Positions 1-9,600 of a stretch of 64,000 nt of DNA are shown piece by piece. A program made the position numbers and the translations under genes. Each line of letters starts with the position of its first letter. Positions within the stretch are counted from its first letter, which is position 1. The DNA comes from Actinomycetospora lutea. Its GTDB lineage: Bacteria; Actinomycetota; Actinomycetes; Mycobacteriales; Pseudonocardiaceae. Location: assembly GCF_028737205.1 (NCBI RefSeq), contig NZ_JAQZAL010000017.1, forward strand, positions 93,307 through 157,306. The letters run 5' to 3'. A model generated the notes under the pieces. It saw nothing but the letters and a program-made list of their open reading frames with translations. It did no database searches and was not told where the DNA came from.

Positions 1-1
1 G

Positions 2-748
2 ATCGTCGCGCGACTGGACGCGCTGCAGCCGCCGTTGCTGTACGGCTATCCCTCGGTCCTCGCCCGGCTGGCGGCCGAGCAGCGGGCCGGCCGGCTCCGC
101 ATCCAGCCCCGGATGGTGACGACGACGAGCGAGACCCTGACCCCGCCGCTGCGGGCGGCGATCGAGGAGGGTTTCGGGGTGCCGGTCGTGAACACGTTCG
201 GGTCCACCGAGGGCCTGGTCGGCGCCAGCGCGCCCGACGACGAGACCGTCGTGTTCGCGGAGGACGGCTGCATCGTCGAGCTGGTCGACGAGCGGCACCG
301 CCCCGTCCCGCCGGGCACGCCGTCGGCGAAGATCCTGGTCACCAACCTCGAGAACCACGTCCAGCCGTTGATCCGCTACGAGCTCGCCGACGTCGTCACC
401 GCCGAGCCCGGCGGGGGACACCTGCGCGGGACCGTGCAGGGCCGTGCCGACGAGACGTTCCGGTTCGGCACCGTGGACCTGCACCCGCACGTCGCGCGCA
501 CGGTGCTCGTGCAGACCCCGGAGGTGGCGGAGTACCAGGTCCGCCAGACCGTCCGCGGGCTCGACGTGACCGTCGTCCCCGGCGACACGGCGTTCGAGCC
601 GCCCGCGCTGGTCGACGGACTCGCCGACCGCCTGCGGTCCGCGCTGGCCGCCGCCGGCCTCCCGCGCGCGGACGTCACGGTCACGGTCGCCCCCCGGCTC
701 GAGCGGGACGCGCAGACCGGCAAGCTGCGCCGTTTCGTGCCGCTCTGA
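2..748 (+). CDS. PaaK-like AMP-binding ligase, C-terminal part (5' end outside window)
   Basis: The frame is open from base 2, so the gene begins before the window. The visible ~248 residues contain FGSTEG, which resembles the adenylate-binding motif of phenylacetate-CoA ligase and coenzyme F390 synthetase relatives, then LIRYELADVV, which matches the conserved R-Y-E/D-L-x-D stretch. The C-terminal lid ends in TGKLRRFVPL, where the lysine is the usual adenylation lysine. These enzymes activate a carboxylate with ATP and often pass it to CoA. The substrate cannot be told from this part. A cupin gene follows 28 nt downstream. The family call is fairly safe; the function is open. Confidence 0.75.
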   Translation: MVARLDALQPPLLYGYPSVLARLAAEQRAGRLRIQPRMVTTTSETLTPPLRAAIEEGFGVPVVNTFGSTEGLVGASAPDDETVVFAEDGCIVELVDERHRPVPPGTPSAKILVTNLENHVQPLIRYELADVVTAEPGGGHLRGTVQGRADETFRFGTVDLHPHVARTVLVQTPEVAEYQVRQTVRGLDVTVVPGDTAFEPPALVDGLADRLRSALAAAGLPRADVTVTVAPRLERDAQTGKLRRFVPL

Positions 749-763
749 CGTCCCGCCGTCGGG

Positions 764-769
764 CACACT
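764..769 (+). promoter_or_regulatory. -10-like box CACACT before the cupin gene
   Basis: CACACT ends 7 nt before the GTG start at 777, the spacing seen at the leaderless-type starts elsewhere in this window. The first base departs from TANNNT, so it is weaker than the others. Confidence 0.3.
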
Positions 770-776
770 CGTCCCC

Positions 777-1157
777 GTGAGCAGCGAACCCGTCGAGGTC
801 TTCCACGGCGACGACCTGGCCGAGGGCGATCCGACGCCCGGGATGCGGCGGGAGGTGGCGTTCTCGACCGACGCCCTGTGGGCCGGGCTCGTGCACACCG
901 AGCCCGGCGCCGCCTCCGGGTGGCACCACCACGGTGACCACGAGACGAGCCTGTACGTGGTGCGCGGGGCGATGCGGCTGGAGTTCGGCCCCGGCGGCGA
1001 GGACGTCGTCGAGGCCGGCCCGGGCGACTTCCTGCGCGTGCCGCCGCACACCGTGCACCGCGAGTCGAACCCCACCGGCGAGCGGTCCACCGCCGTCATC
1101 GGGCGTGCCGGCGAGGGCCCGCCGACGGTGAACGTCGAGGGGCCGGACCCGGCATAG
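777..1157 (+). CDS. Small single-domain cupin protein
   Basis: This 126-residue protein has one cupin_2 barrel. The first cupin motif is visible as GWHHHGDHETSLYVVRG (about residues 46-62), giving the usual two His and one Glu metal ligands. The second, FLRVPPHTVHRE, gives the last His. Such proteins bind a metal ion and act as small isomerases, dioxygenases or ligand sensors, so the reaction cannot be named. The GTG start lies 28 nt after the ligase stop and behind a -10-like box, so it may be transcribed separately. dapA follows 34 nt downstream. Confidence 0.8.
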   Translation: MSSEPVEVFHGDDLAEGDPTPGMRREVAFSTDALWAGLVHTEPGAASGWHHHGDHETSLYVVRGAMRLEFGPGGEDVVEAGPGDFLRVPPHTVHRESNPTGERSTAVIGRAGEGPPTVNVEGPDPA

Positions 1158-1191
1158 ACCCCGCCCGCCCCCGTGGGGCAACCTGGAGGTC

Positions 1192-2034
1192 ATGACCCTC
1201 GGAGCCGTCCTCACCGCCATCGTGACGCCGTTCGCCCCCGACGGTGCGGTCGACGAGAAGGCCTTCGTCGACCTCATGGGCCACGTGTACGCGAACGGCT
1301 CCGACGGGCTCGTGGTGTGCGGGACCACCGGCGAGGCGTCGACGCTGTCCACCGAGGAGCACCTGCGCCTCGTGGAGCTGGCCGTCGAGCACCGGCCCGC
1401 GGGCGCCTCGATCGTCGCCTCCACCGGGTCGAACGACACCCGCCACGCCTGCGAGATGACCGAGCGGGCCACCGAGCTGGGCGCCGACGCGATCCTCTCG
1501 GTGACCCCGTACTACAACAAGCCCAACCGGCGGGGCCTGCTCGCGCACTACGGCGAGGTCGCGCGGGCCACCGACAAGCCCGTCGTGCTCTACAACATCC
1601 CCTCGCGCTGCGTGATCGACATCCCGAACGAGCTCCTCGCCGAGCTCGCCCAGATCGAGCGGATCGACTACGTCAAGCAGGCCAACAACGCCAACCTCGC
1701 GCCCGTCGACGGGCTCGGCATCTACGCCGGCAACGACGACCTGTTCGGCTCGGTCCTCGAGATGGGCGGCTGCGGCGGCATCCTCGTCGCGAGCCACGTC
1801 GTGGGCGCCGAGATGCGCCGCATGGTCGACGAGCCCGACCAGCGCGCCGAGATCGAGGCCTCGCTCAAGCCGGTCTTCGACGCCCTCGGGGTCACCACCA
1901 ACCCCATCCCGATCAAGGCGGCCCTCGACCTGCTCGGCCACCGCGCCGGCGGCCTGCGCCTCCCGCTCGTCGAGGCCGACGAGCACGAGCGCGACGTCGT
2001 CCGCACCGCGCTCGCGGGTGTCGGGCTGCTCTGA
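1192..2034 (+). CDS. dapA: 4-hydroxy-tetrahydrodipicolinate synthase (DapA family)
   Basis: The 280-residue protein shows DapA family landmarks in order: GTTGEASTLS near residue 44 (substrate carboxylate binding), PYYNKPNRRG (tyrosine of the proton relay), VLYNIPSR with the catalytic tyrosine, and YVKQANN with the Schiff-base lysine. The enzyme condenses pyruvate with aspartate semialdehyde, the first committed step to diaminopimelate and lysine, in the cytosol. ATG 1192 is preceded by TGGAGG. At 280 residues it is slightly short for the family (about 290-300). Paralogues acting on other aldehydes share these motifs, so it could be a DapA-like aldolase; no other lysine gene adjoins it. Confidence 0.8.
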   Translation: MTLGAVLTAIVTPFAPDGAVDEKAFVDLMGHVYANGSDGLVVCGTTGEASTLSTEEHLRLVELAVEHRPAGASIVASTGSNDTRHACEMTERATELGADAILSVTPYYNKPNRRGLLAHYGEVARATDKPVVLYNIPSRCVIDIPNELLAELAQIERIDYVKQANNANLAPVDGLGIYAGNDDLFGSVLEMGGCGGILVASHVVGAEMRRMVDEPDQRAEIEASLKPVFDALGVTTNPIPIKAALDLLGHRAGGLRLPLVEADEHERDVVRTALAGVGLL

Positions 2035-2186
2035 CGCCTTCGCCGCGCGCCCGCGCGTGATCACGGGTACCTGGTGCGCCTCGGGTGCGCCGCCGGGGCC
2101 CACAGCGCGCTCCTGATCATCGCCGGCCCCGGCGTTGTCGGGGGTCCGGCGCATGCTGCTCGACGGGACGACCCCGAGGAGGAGCC

Positions 2187-2837
2187 ATGGGCGGCAGGCG
2201 CAGGCGCGACGGCGGGCGGCGGGCGGCGACGGTCGAGGCACGGCGGCAACGGCGGACGCGTCCTCCGCACACCCGGGCGACGCGGGCGGTGGAGCCGCGG
2301 ATCACCGCGCCGCTGCTGAGCGACTGCGAGCTCATCGAGCAGTTCCCCCACGCCTTCGACGACGACCCGGACGACGAGCTCGACCTCTGGGTGGAGGACG
2401 AGGAGGAGGACGACGAGGACGACGCACCCGACCTCGTCGACGTGCTGCGGGAGCGCCTCCGCGAGGTCGTCGTGGCGACGGTCGAGCAGCGCGACCCCGA
2501 GGTCGCCCGCGCCTTCGTCGCGCGGGGCGACCGGACGCTGATCGAGGTCGTCGCCGGCGCGTGGCTGGCGAAGGCGCGGCGACGCTTCCCGCGGGCCGAC
2601 CTGGCGGCACGGGCCGCGGCGTGGGTCGCCCGCACCCTCGGCGAGGCCGGGCCGGCGGTGGACGACGCCGCTCGCGTGCTCGGGCCGGCGGCGCAGGAGG
2701 CGCTGCGGGAGCACTTCCTCCGGGCGCCCGAGGACGTCGTGGTCGCGAGGATCTGGCTGCTGGCCGCCGTCGTGGTCGTCGGGGGAGCCGGAGGTGACCG
2801 GTGGCTCGACGTCCTCCTGCTCGACGAGCACCGCTGA
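2187..2837 (+). CDS. Hypothetical protein with basic N-terminus and acidic stretch
   Basis: ATG 2187 is chosen because an excellent ribosome binding site, GAGGAGGAG, lies just upstream; the frame itself opens further up. The product is 216 residues. The first ~45 are rich in Arg and Gly. Residues ~65-85 are a run of Asp/Glu (DDDPDDELDLWVEDEEEDDED). The rest is predicted helical with many Ala/Arg, including VARAFVARGDRTLIEVV and AWVARTLGEAGPAVDDAARVLG, and ends with a hydrophobic VVVVGGAGGDRWLDVLLL. No signal peptide or known motif is seen. It precedes dnaE by 223 bp on the same strand. I do not recognise it. Confidence 0.6.
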   Translation: MGGRRRRDGGRRAATVEARRQRRTRPPHTRATRAVEPRITAPLLSDCELIEQFPHAFDDDPDDELDLWVEDEEEDDEDDAPDLVDVLRERLREVVVATVEQRDPEVARAFVARGDRTLIEVVAGAWLAKARRRFPRADLAARAAAWVARTLGEAGPAVDDAARVLGPAAQEALREHFLRAPEDVVVARIWLLAAVVVVGGAGGDRWLDVLLLDEHR

Positions 2838-2982
2838 CCGGACGGCCCTTGTCACGCAACGGAAGGGGCGCCGGTGACTCCTGTGACGAGCCCGGATCCG
2901 GGCGACACGCCGGGCCGGCGGAGATGAGCAGCGACGACGACCGAGGCCCTCGGGGAGGGGCGGCGCTGTCGGGGGGCGCGGC

Positions 2983-2988
2983 TACCGT
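2983..2988 (+). promoter_or_regulatory. Candidate -10 (TACCGT) for dnaE
   Basis: TACCGT fits the actinobacterial TANNNT box and lies in the 223-bp gap before dnaE, giving a leader of about 65 nt. No clear -35 partner is visible. The rest of the gap (2838-3060) shows nothing else recognisable. Confidence 0.35.
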
Positions 2989-3060
2989 GTACCTACACGC
3001 CGACCACGTCCTGCAGCGCCGGGACCGGTCGACGGCACCCCGACCCCGGCCCCGGAAGGG

Positions 3061-6000
3061 ATGTCCCGCGACGTGACCGGCGACTCGTTCGTCCACCTGC
3101 ACACGCACACCGAGTTCTCGATGCTCGACGGTGCCGCGCGGCTGGACGACCTGTTCGCCGAGGCCGCGCGGATGGGCATGCCGGCCCTGGCGATGACCGA
3201 CCACGGCAACACCTTCGGCGCCTACGAGTTCTGGAAGAAGTCGAAGGCGCACGGGGTCAAGCCGATCATCGGCATGGAGGGCTACCTCGCGCCCGGCAGC
3301 CGTCACGAGCGCAAGCGCGCGACGCTCGGCGGCCAGGTCATCAGCGATGACAACCCGGGCCAGATGTACACCCACATGACGCTGCTGGCCGAGAACACGG
3401 AGGGGATGCACAACCTCTTCCGGCTCTCGAGCCTCGCGAGCCTCGAGGGCTACTACTACAAGCCCCGCATGGACCGCGAGCTGCTCGAGACCTACGGCAA
3501 GGGCATCATCGCGACCACCGGGTGCCCGTCGGGCGAGGTCGCGCGCTACCTGCAGCAGGACGACTTCGACGGCGCCTGCCAGGCCGCGAGCGACTACCGC
3601 GACATCTTCGGCGCGGACAACTTCTTCTGCGAGCTGATGGACCACGGCATCGAGATCGAGCGCCGGGTCCGCGACGACCTCTACGACCTCAAGAAGAAGC
3701 TCGACCTGCCGGGCCTGGCCACCAACGACCTGCACTACACGTACGCCAAGGACGCGAAGCCGCACGAGGTCCTGCTGTGCGTGCAGACCGGCAAGACGAT
3801 GAACGACCCGAACCGCTTCCGGTTCGACGCGCAGGACTTCTACCTCAAGAGCGCGCAGGAGATGCGCGCCCAGTGGGACGGCGTGTTCCCCGAGGCCTGC
3901 GACAACACCCTGGCCATCGCCGAGCGGGTGAACGTCGAGTTCACCGAGGGCCGCGACCTGCAGCCGGTGGCCCCGGTGCCCGAGGGCGAGACCGAGGGCA
4001 GCTGGCTGGTCAAGGAGGTCGAGCGGGGGCTGCACTGGCGCTTCCCGAACGGCTTCTCCGAGCGGTACCGCAAGCAGGCCGACTACGAGGTGTCGGTCAT
4101 CATGCAGATGGGCTACCCGGGCTACTTCCTGGTGACGGCCGACCTGCTGAACTACGCGCGCTCGGTCAACCTGCGCGTCGGGCCGGGCCGCGGGTCCGCG
4201 GCCGGCAGCCTCGTGGCCTACGTCCTGGGCATCACCGACCTCGACCCGATCCACCACAAGCTGATCTTCGAGCGGTTCCTCAACCCCGAGCGCGTCTCCA
4301 TGCCCGACATCGACATGGACTTCGACGAGCGCCGGCGCGGCGAGATGATCCGCTACGTCACCGAGAAGTACGGCGAAGAGAAGATCGCGCAGATCATCAC
4401 CTACTCCACGATCAAGGCGAAGGCCGCGATCAAGGACTCGGCGCGCGTGCTCTACGGGCAGCCGGGCTACGCGGTGGCCGACCGGATCACCAAGTCGATG
4501 CCGCCCGCGGTCATGGGCAAGGACATCCCGCTGTCGGGCGTGTTCGACCCCAGCCACAAGCGCTACTCCGAGGCCGCCGAGATGCGCGCGCTCTACGAGT
4601 CGGACGCGCAGGTCAAGGAGATCGTCGACACCGCCAAGGACCTCGAGGGCCTCAAGCGGCAGTGGGGCGTGCACGCCGCAGGCGTGATCATGTCCAAGGA
4701 ACCGCTGATCGACGTCATCCCGATCCAGCGGCGCGAGGCCGACGGCGCCATCATCACGCAGTTCGACATGGGGGTCTGCGAGACCCTCGGCCTGCTGAAG
4801 ATGGACTTCCTGGGCCTGCGCAACCTCACGATCATCGACGACGCGCTCACCAACATCCCGCTCAACGGCAAGGAACCGCTCGACCTCGACAACCTCGGGC
4901 TCGACGACACGGCCACCTACGAGCTGCTCTCCCGCGGCGAGACGCTCGGGGTGTTCCAGCTCGACGGCGGCCCGATGCGCGACCTGCTGCGGCGCATGGC
5001 GCCCACCGAGTTCGACGACATCTCCGCGGTCGGCGCGCTCTACCGCCCGGGCCCGATGGGCGCCAACGCCCACAACGACTACGCCGACCGCAAGAACGGG
5101 CGGCAAGAGGTCACCCCGATCCACCCGGAGCTGGAGGAACCGCTCAAGGAGGTCCTCGGCGAGACCTACGGCCTGATCGTCTACCAGGAACAGGTCATGG
5201 CGATCGCCCAGGTGCTCGCGGGCTACTCGCTGGGCAAGGCCGACCTGCTCCGTCGCGCCATGGGCAAGAAGAAGAAGGAGATCCTCGACAAGGAGTACGA
5301 GGGTTTCGCCCAGGGCATGAAGGACAACGGCTACTCGGCCGCGGCGATCAAGACGCTGTGGGACATCCTGCTGCCGTTCTCCGACTACGCGTTCAACCGC
5401 GCGCACTCCGCGGCGTACGGCGTCGTCTCCTACTGGACGGCCTACCTGAAGGCGAACTACCCCGCCGAGTACATGGCCGCGGTGCTCACCAGCGTCCGCG
5501 ACGACAAGGACAAGGCCGCGATCTACCTCGCCGAGTGCCGGCGGATGGGGATCACGGTGCTGCCGCCGGACGTCAACGACTCGGTCCGCGACTTCGCCCC
5601 GGTCGGCGACGACATCCGCTTCGGCCTCGGCGCCATCCGCAACGTCGGGACGAACGTCGTCGACGCGATCGTCGCGACCCGCCGCGAGAAGGGCGCGTTC
5701 AGCGACTTCTCCGACTTCCTGCGCAAGGTCCCGCAGCAGGTGTGCAACAAGAAGACGGTCGAGTCGCTGATCAAGGCCGGTGCCTTCGACTCGCTGGGCC
5801 ACCCGCGCAAGGGGCTCGCGCTGGTGCACGCCGAGGCCGTCGACGCGGTGATGACCACGAAGAAGGCCGAGGCCGACGGGCAGTTCGATCTCTTCGGCAG
5901 CTTCGACGACGGCGACACCGCCGACACCACGGGCATGTTCGACGTCAAGGTGCCCGAGGGGGAGTGGGAGTCCAAGCACCGCCTCGCCCTCGAGCGCGAG

Positions 6001-6603
6001 ATGCTCGGTCTCTACGTCTCGGGCCACCCGCTCAACGGCATCGAGCAGGTGCTCGCCAGCCGCGCCGACACCCAGATCACCAAGATCCTCGAGGGCGACG
6101 TCGCCGAGGGCGCCCAGGTCACGGTCGGCGGCATCCTCGCGAGCGTCACGCGCCGGGTGAACAAGAAGGGCGAGCCGTGGGCGTCGGCGCAGATCGAGGA
6201 CCTCGCCGGCGGCATCGAGGTGCTGTTCTTCCCGCGCACCTACGCCGCCGTGTCGATCGACGTCGCCGAGGACGCGATCGTGCTGGTCAAGGGCAAGGTC
6301 AACAAGCGTGACGACCGGGTGAGCCTGTTCGTCGAGGACCTCGCGGTGCCCGACCTGTCCGGGGGTGTCGGCGGCGCGCCGGTCAAGGTCGTCATCGAGA
6401 GCGCGCGGTGCACGCCCGAGCGGGTCGGCAAGCTCAAGGAGGTCCTCGTCGCCCACCCGGGCCCGAGCGAGGTCCACCTGACGCTGCTCGCCGCCAACGG
6501 GGCGAGCCACGTCCTGCGGCTCGACGACGGGCTCAAGGTCACCAACTCGGGCGCGCTGATGGGTGACCTCAAGGCCCTCCTGGGTCCACGCTGTCTGGGC
6601 TGA
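3061..6603 (+). CDS. dnaE: DNA polymerase III alpha subunit (DnaE1)
   Basis: The 1180-residue protein is the replicative polymerase, adding nucleotides at the fork in the holoenzyme. It starts with a PHP domain ([13 protein letters not shown] at residues ~12-24; AMTDHGN). The catalytic palm follows, with [10 protein letters not shown] and the acidic pair in PDIDMDF near residue 418, and a finger region with [10 protein letters not shown] and RAMGKKKKE. An OB-fold near the C-terminus reads [19 protein letters not shown]. Its length matches actinobacterial DnaE1 (about 1180). ATG 3061 follows GGAAGGG. The PHP metal motif HTHT is intact, so intrinsic proofreading, known for mycobacterial DnaE1, is possible. 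The codon pattern is like its neighbours. Confidence 0.97.
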   Translation: MSRDVTGDSFVHLHTHTEFSMLDGAARLDDLFAEAARMGMPALAMTDHGNTFGAYEFWKKSKAHGVKPIIGMEGYLAPGSRHERKRATLGGQVISDDNPGQMYTHMTLLAENTEGMHNLFRLSSLASLEGYYYKPRMDRELLETYGKGIIATTGCPSGEVARYLQQDDFDGACQAASDYRDIFGADNFFCELMDHGIEIERRVRDDLYDLKKKLDLPGLATNDLHYTYAKDAKPHEVLLCVQTGKTMNDPNRFRFDAQDFYLKSAQEMRAQWDGVFPEACDNTLAIAERVNVEFTEGRDLQPVAPVPEGETEGSWLVKEVERGLHWRFPNGFSERYRKQADYEVSVIMQMGYPGYFLVTADLLNYARSVNLRVGPGRGSAAGSLVAYVLGITDLDPIHHKLIFERFLNPERVSMPDIDMDFDERRRGEMIRYVTEKYGEEKIAQIITYSTIKAKAAIKDSARVLYGQPGYAVADRITKSMPPAVMGKDIPLSGVFDPSHKRYSEAAEMRALYESDAQVKEIVDTAKDLEGLKRQWGVHAAGVIMSKEPLIDVIPIQRREADGAIITQFDMGVCETLGLLKMDFLGLRNLTIIDDALTNIPLNGKEPLDLDNLGLDDTATYELLSRGETLGVFQLDGGPMRDLLRRMAPTEFDDISAVGALYRPGPMGANAHNDYADRKNGRQEVTPIHPELEEPLKEVLGETYGLIVYQEQVMAIAQVLAGYSLGKADLLRRAMGKKKKEILDKEYEGFAQGMKDNGYSAAAIKTLWDILLPFSDYAFNRAHSAAYGVVSYWTAYLKANYPAEYMAAVLTSVRDDKDKAAIYLAECRRMGITVLPPDVNDSVRDFAPVGDDIRFGLGAIRNVGTNVVDAIVATRREKGAFSDFSDFLRKVPQQVCNKKTVESLIKAGAFDSLGHPRKGLALVHAEAVDAVMTTKKAEADGQFDLFGSFDDGDTADTTGMFDVKVPEGEWESKHRLALEREMLGLYVSGHPLNGIEQVLASRADTQITKILEGDVAEGAQVTVGGILASVTRRVNKKGEPWASAQIEDLAGGIEVLFFPRTYAAVSIDVAEDAIVLVKGKVNKRDDRVSLFVEDLAVPDLSGGVGGAPVKVVIESARCTPERVGKLKEVLVAHPGPSEVHLTLLAANGASHVLRLDDGLKVTNSGALMGDLKALLGPRCLG

Positions 6604-6630
6604 GCAGGCCTCATCAGGAGGAGCAGGGTC

Positions 6631-7017
6631 ATGAGCGGCCGGGTGGTGCACTTCGAGATCCCGTTCGATGACGGTGACCGGGCGCGCGCGTTCTACGGCG
6701 CGGTCTTCCGCTGGACGCTGCAGGACATGCCGGGCATGGACTACACGATCGCCATGAGCGGGCCCGTGGGCGAGCAGGGCGCGCCCACCGAGCCGGGCTA
6801 CATCAACGGCGGGATGTTCCGCCGCGGCGAGGACGAGCCCCGCAGCCCCGTGATCGTCGTCGACGTCGGCGACATCGACGAGACGCTCGAGCACGTCAGC
6901 AGCTACGGCGGCGCGGTCCTCTCGCCCAAGACCCCGGTGGGCGCGATGGGCTTCGCCGCCTACTTCCGCGACACCGAGGGCAACGTCGTCGGCCTGTGGG
7001 AGAGCGCGGGTGATTGA
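6631..7017 (+). CDS. VOC (glyoxalase/bleomycin-resistance) family protein
   Basis: The 128-residue protein is one VOC module with two beta-alpha-beta-beta-beta units. It opens with GRVVHFEIPFDDGDRARAFYGAVFRW, typical of the VOC subfamily that begins with H-F-E-I-P, and closes with AYFRDTEGNVVGLWES, where the C-terminal Glu is a usual metal ligand. Members bind a metal ion and small ligands; the reaction here is unknown. ATG 6631 has AGGAGGAG 12 nt upstream. The gene lies 27 nt after dnaE and overlaps the next gene by 8 nt, so it is probably co-transcribed. Confidence 0.85.
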   Translation: MSGRVVHFEIPFDDGDRARAFYGAVFRWTLQDMPGMDYTIAMSGPVGEQGAPTEPGYINGGMFRRGEDEPRSPVIVVDVGDIDETLEHVSSYGGAVLSPKTPVGAMGFAAYFRDTEGNVVGLWESAGD

Positions 7018-7828
7018 TCCCGCGGGCGGCGGTCGGTACGTCGCCCTCGGGAGCTCGTTCGCCGCGGGGCCCGGCATCCCGCCGCAGGTCGACCGCGGCG
7101 TGCTGCGCTCCGGACGCAACTACCCGAGCCTGCTCGCCGAGGAGATCGGGCTGCCGCTGGTCGACGTCTCCTGCTCCGGGGCGACCACCGCCCACCTGCG
7201 TCACGACCGCCAGCCCACGCTCGCCGGGCCGGTCCCGCCGCAGGTCGAGGCGGTCACCGCGGACACCGCGCTCGTCACGGTCACCGCGGGCGGCAACGAC
7301 GTCGGCTACCTCGGCATGCTCGTCTCGGCCGGCCTGCGCGGGACGCTCACCGCGCGGCTGCCGTGGTTGCCCGCGCCGGTGCGCCGCCGCCTCGGGTACA
7401 CGGTCGCGGTGCCGCCGCCCGAGGCGTTCGCCGAGGTCCGGGCCGCCCTGACCGCACTGGTGGACGACGTGCGCCGCCGCGCGCCCGGGGCCCGCGTGGT
7501 CCTCGTCGACTACCTCACCGTGCTCGGCCGCCACGCCACGCCCGACACCGTGCCGCTGAGCGCCGCGCAGATCGGCGAGGGCCGGCGCGTCGCCGCGGGC
7601 CTCGTCGCGAGCTTCGCGGCCGCCGCGACCGACGCGGGCGCGGACCTCGTGGTCGCGTCCGCGGCGAGCGGGGACCACGGGGTCGGCGCGCCCGATCCGT
7701 GGGTCTCCGGCCTGGCGATGGGGTTCCCCGGGCTCGGGGGTCCGCGGCCGTTCCACCCGACCGCGGCCGGGATGGCGGCCGTCGCCGCCCCGGTGGCGAA
7801 GCGACTGAGCGCCGATCCCAGGGCTTGA
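7010..7828 (+). CDS. SGNH/GDSL-type hydrolase
   Basis: The 272-residue protein has the SGNH landmarks: YVALGSSFAAGPG near residue 11 (block I serine, with S replacing D of GDS), DVSCSGATTAHL (block II Gly), TVTAGGNDVGYLG (block III Asn) and PFHPTAAGMAAVA (block V His). It therefore looks like an ester or lipid hydrolase with the Ser-His pair intact. No signal peptide is evident, unlike many secreted relatives, so it may act inside the cell. The GTG start overlaps the end of the VOC gene, indicating translational coupling. The substrate cannot be inferred. Confidence 0.85.
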   Translation: MIDPAGGGRYVALGSSFAAGPGIPPQVDRGVLRSGRNYPSLLAEEIGLPLVDVSCSGATTAHLRHDRQPTLAGPVPPQVEAVTADTALVTVTAGGNDVGYLGMLVSAGLRGTLTARLPWLPAPVRRRLGYTVAVPPPEAFAEVRAALTALVDDVRRRAPGARVVLVDYLTVLGRHATPDTVPLSAAQIGEGRRVAAGLVASFAAAATDAGADLVVASAASGDHGVGAPDPWVSGLAMGFPGLGGPRPFHPTAAGMAAVAAPVAKRLSADPRA

Positions 7829-7860
7829 CCCGGGCCCGTGCCCCGGCGCACGGTCGGGAG

Positions 7861-8688
7861 ATGGCCGCCCCCACGCAGGACACGCGCAGCTCCGACGACC
7901 AGATGCCGGCGTTCCGGCCCTCCCAGGAGGGCATCGTGATGCCGCAGCCGCCGACGTTCGCCACGAGCGCCGAGGAGCGCCTGCACCGCAAGCAGCAGCT
8001 CGCGGGCGCCTTCCGCATCTTCGGGCGCTTCGGGTTCGGCGAGGGCATCGCCGGCCACATCACGGTGCGCGACCCCGAGGATCCGCACATGTTCTGGGTC
8101 AACCCGTTCGGCATGAGCTTCCGGCACATCCGTGTGTCGGATCTGATCGCCGTGAACCACGAGGGCGACATCGTGCACGGCAACCGGCCGGTGAACCAGG
8201 CCGGCTTCGTCATCCACTCCGCGGTGCACCACGCCCACCCCGAGGTCGTGGCCGCCGCGCACGCCCACTCGGTGTACGGCAAGGCGTGGTCGTCGCTGGC
8301 CCGCCCGCTCGACCCGATCACCCAGGACGCGTGCACCCTCTACGAGAACCACGGCGTGGTCACCGAGGGGCGCGGCGCCGTCGTGCTCGACCCCGAGGTC
8401 GGACGCGCCCTGGCCACCGGGCTGACCGGACGCCGGATGGTGTTCCACCAGAACCACGGCATCTTCGCGGTCGGCGACACGGTGGCCGAGGCCGCGTGGT
8501 GGTTCATCAACACCGAGCGCAACTGCCAGGCGGCGTTGCTCGCCGAGGCGGCCGGCACGCCCACGCAGATCGACCACCAGAACGCCAAGTTCACCGCCGA
8601 GCAGACCGGCACGCCCTACGCCGGCTGGTTCTCCTACCAGCCGCTGTGGGACGAGGTCGTGCGCACCGACCCCGATCTGTTCGACTAG
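7861..8688 (+). CDS. Class II aldolase/adducin family protein
   Basis: From ATG 7861 the protein is 275 residues. After a ~35-residue extension it shows the class II aldolase fold: GEGIAGHITVRDPEDPHMFWVNPFG, then the metal-binding HxH in AAAHAHSVYGKAW, and a third His in VFHQNHGIFAVGDTVAEAAWW. Related enzymes cleave or isomerise sugar phosphates; others decarboxylate acids. The adducin-like C-terminus with a conserved WFSYQPLWDEV is typical of fungal and actinobacterial homologues of unknown substrate. A metal-dependent amidohydrolase starts 23 nt downstream, so the two probably form a small catabolic operon. Confidence 0.85.
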   Translation: MAAPTQDTRSSDDQMPAFRPSQEGIVMPQPPTFATSAEERLHRKQQLAGAFRIFGRFGFGEGIAGHITVRDPEDPHMFWVNPFGMSFRHIRVSDLIAVNHEGDIVHGNRPVNQAGFVIHSAVHHAHPEVVAAAHAHSVYGKAWSSLARPLDPITQDACTLYENHGVVTEGRGAVVLDPEVGRALATGLTGRRMVFHQNHGIFAVGDTVAEAAWWFINTERNCQAALLAEAAGTPTQIDHQNAKFTAEQTGTPYAGWFSYQPLWDEVVRTDPDLFD

Positions 8689-8711
8689 CACCCACCGGCG
8701 AAGATGGCGCC

Positions 8712-9566
8712 GTGATCGTCGACGCCCACGTCCACGTCGCCCACCTCGCGCGCCTCAAGGTGCCGTGGGAGCAGTGGATCGGGCCCGCGGGGACGGGTGA
8801 GGCGTGGTCGGCCTGCTACGACAGCGACGGCGCCGCGATCCCCGAGAAGGTCTCGGCGCTCTTCGCCGGCGCGGGGGTCGACCGCGTCCTGCTGTTCTGC
8901 GAGTACAGCCCGAAGGCCACCGGGTGGCAGACGATCGAGGACATGCTGCCGCTCGTCGACGCCGACGCCGAGCGGTTCCGGATCGTCGCCAACGTCAACC
9001 CGCACGTGCACCACCCGGTGGCCGCGGAGCTCGACCGCCAGCTCGACCTGGGCGCCGTGGCCCTCAAGGTGCACCCGGTGCACGCCGGGATCGCGCCCAA
9101 CGACCCGCAGCTCTACCCGGCCTACGCGCGCTGCCTCGACCGCGGCGTCCCCGTGATCGTGCACACCGGCCCGTCGGTGTTCCCGGGCGCCACCGGCCGT
9201 CTCGGCGACCCCGTCCTCGTCGACGACGTCCTGCGCGACTTCCCGGGCCTGACGCTCGTGCTCGCCCACGGCGGGCGCGGCTGGAGCTACGAGGCCGCCG
9301 CCTCGCTGGCGCTGACCCGCGAGAACGTCTGGCTCGACCTCGCCGGCCTGCCGCCGCACAAGCTGCCCGTCTACTACGAGCGGTTCGGCTTCGAGCGCGT
9401 CGCGCGGAAGTCGGTGTTCGGCACCGACGCGCCGTCGGCCGATCCCGCCCGCAACATCGCCGCGATCCGGGAGCTCGGGCTCGGCGACGAGCTCACCGAG
9501 GGGCTGCTCGGCGGCCACGCCCTGCGCGTCTACCCCGGCCTGGTCGACCCGCCCACCCGCGCCTGA
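8712..9566 (+). CDS. Amidohydrolase-2 family metal-dependent hydrolase
   Basis: The GTG at 8712 begins directly with VDAHVHVAHL, the HxH metal motif at the N-terminus of the TIM-barrel amidohydrolase_2 family. Further motifs are ALKVHPVHAG, VIVHTGPSVF, LVLAHGGRGW and VFGTDAPSADP (catalytic Asp). The 284-residue length fits. Family members include decarboxylases of aromatic acids and lactonases as well as hydrolases. Its tight pairing with the upstream class II aldolase suggests consecutive steps in breakdown of an organic acid or aromatic ring fragment, but the compound is not identifiable. Confidence 0.82.
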   Translation: MIVDAHVHVAHLARLKVPWEQWIGPAGTGEAWSACYDSDGAAIPEKVSALFAGAGVDRVLLFCEYSPKATGWQTIEDMLPLVDADAERFRIVANVNPHVHHPVAAELDRQLDLGAVALKVHPVHAGIAPNDPQLYPAYARCLDRGVPVIVHTGPSVFPGATGRLGDPVLVDDVLRDFPGLTLVLAHGGRGWSYEAAASLALTRENVWLDLAGLPPHKLPVYYERFGFERVARKSVFGTDAPSADPARNIAAIRELGLGDELTEGLLGGHALRVYPGLVDPPTRA

Positions 9567-9591
9567 GGCTCCCGGACGCCCGTGCCGTGGG

Positions 9592-9597
9592 GTACCG
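9592..9597 (+). promoter_or_regulatory. -10 box (TACCGT) of the TetR-MFS operon
   Basis: TACCGT lies 3 bp upstream of the 26-bp palindrome at 9601, so the transcription start would fall inside the operator. The leader to GTG 9658 would be about 55 nt and includes an AAGGAG ribosome site. Confidence 0.55.
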
Positions 9598-9600
9598 TCA

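Noticed and set aside
2332..7119. A 1595-codon open frame antisense to dnaE
   Set aside because: Long antisense frames are common opposite GC-rich genes with a codon bias like this; the protein is Arg/Gly/Val/Leu low-complexity and has no motifs, whereas dnaE is certain.
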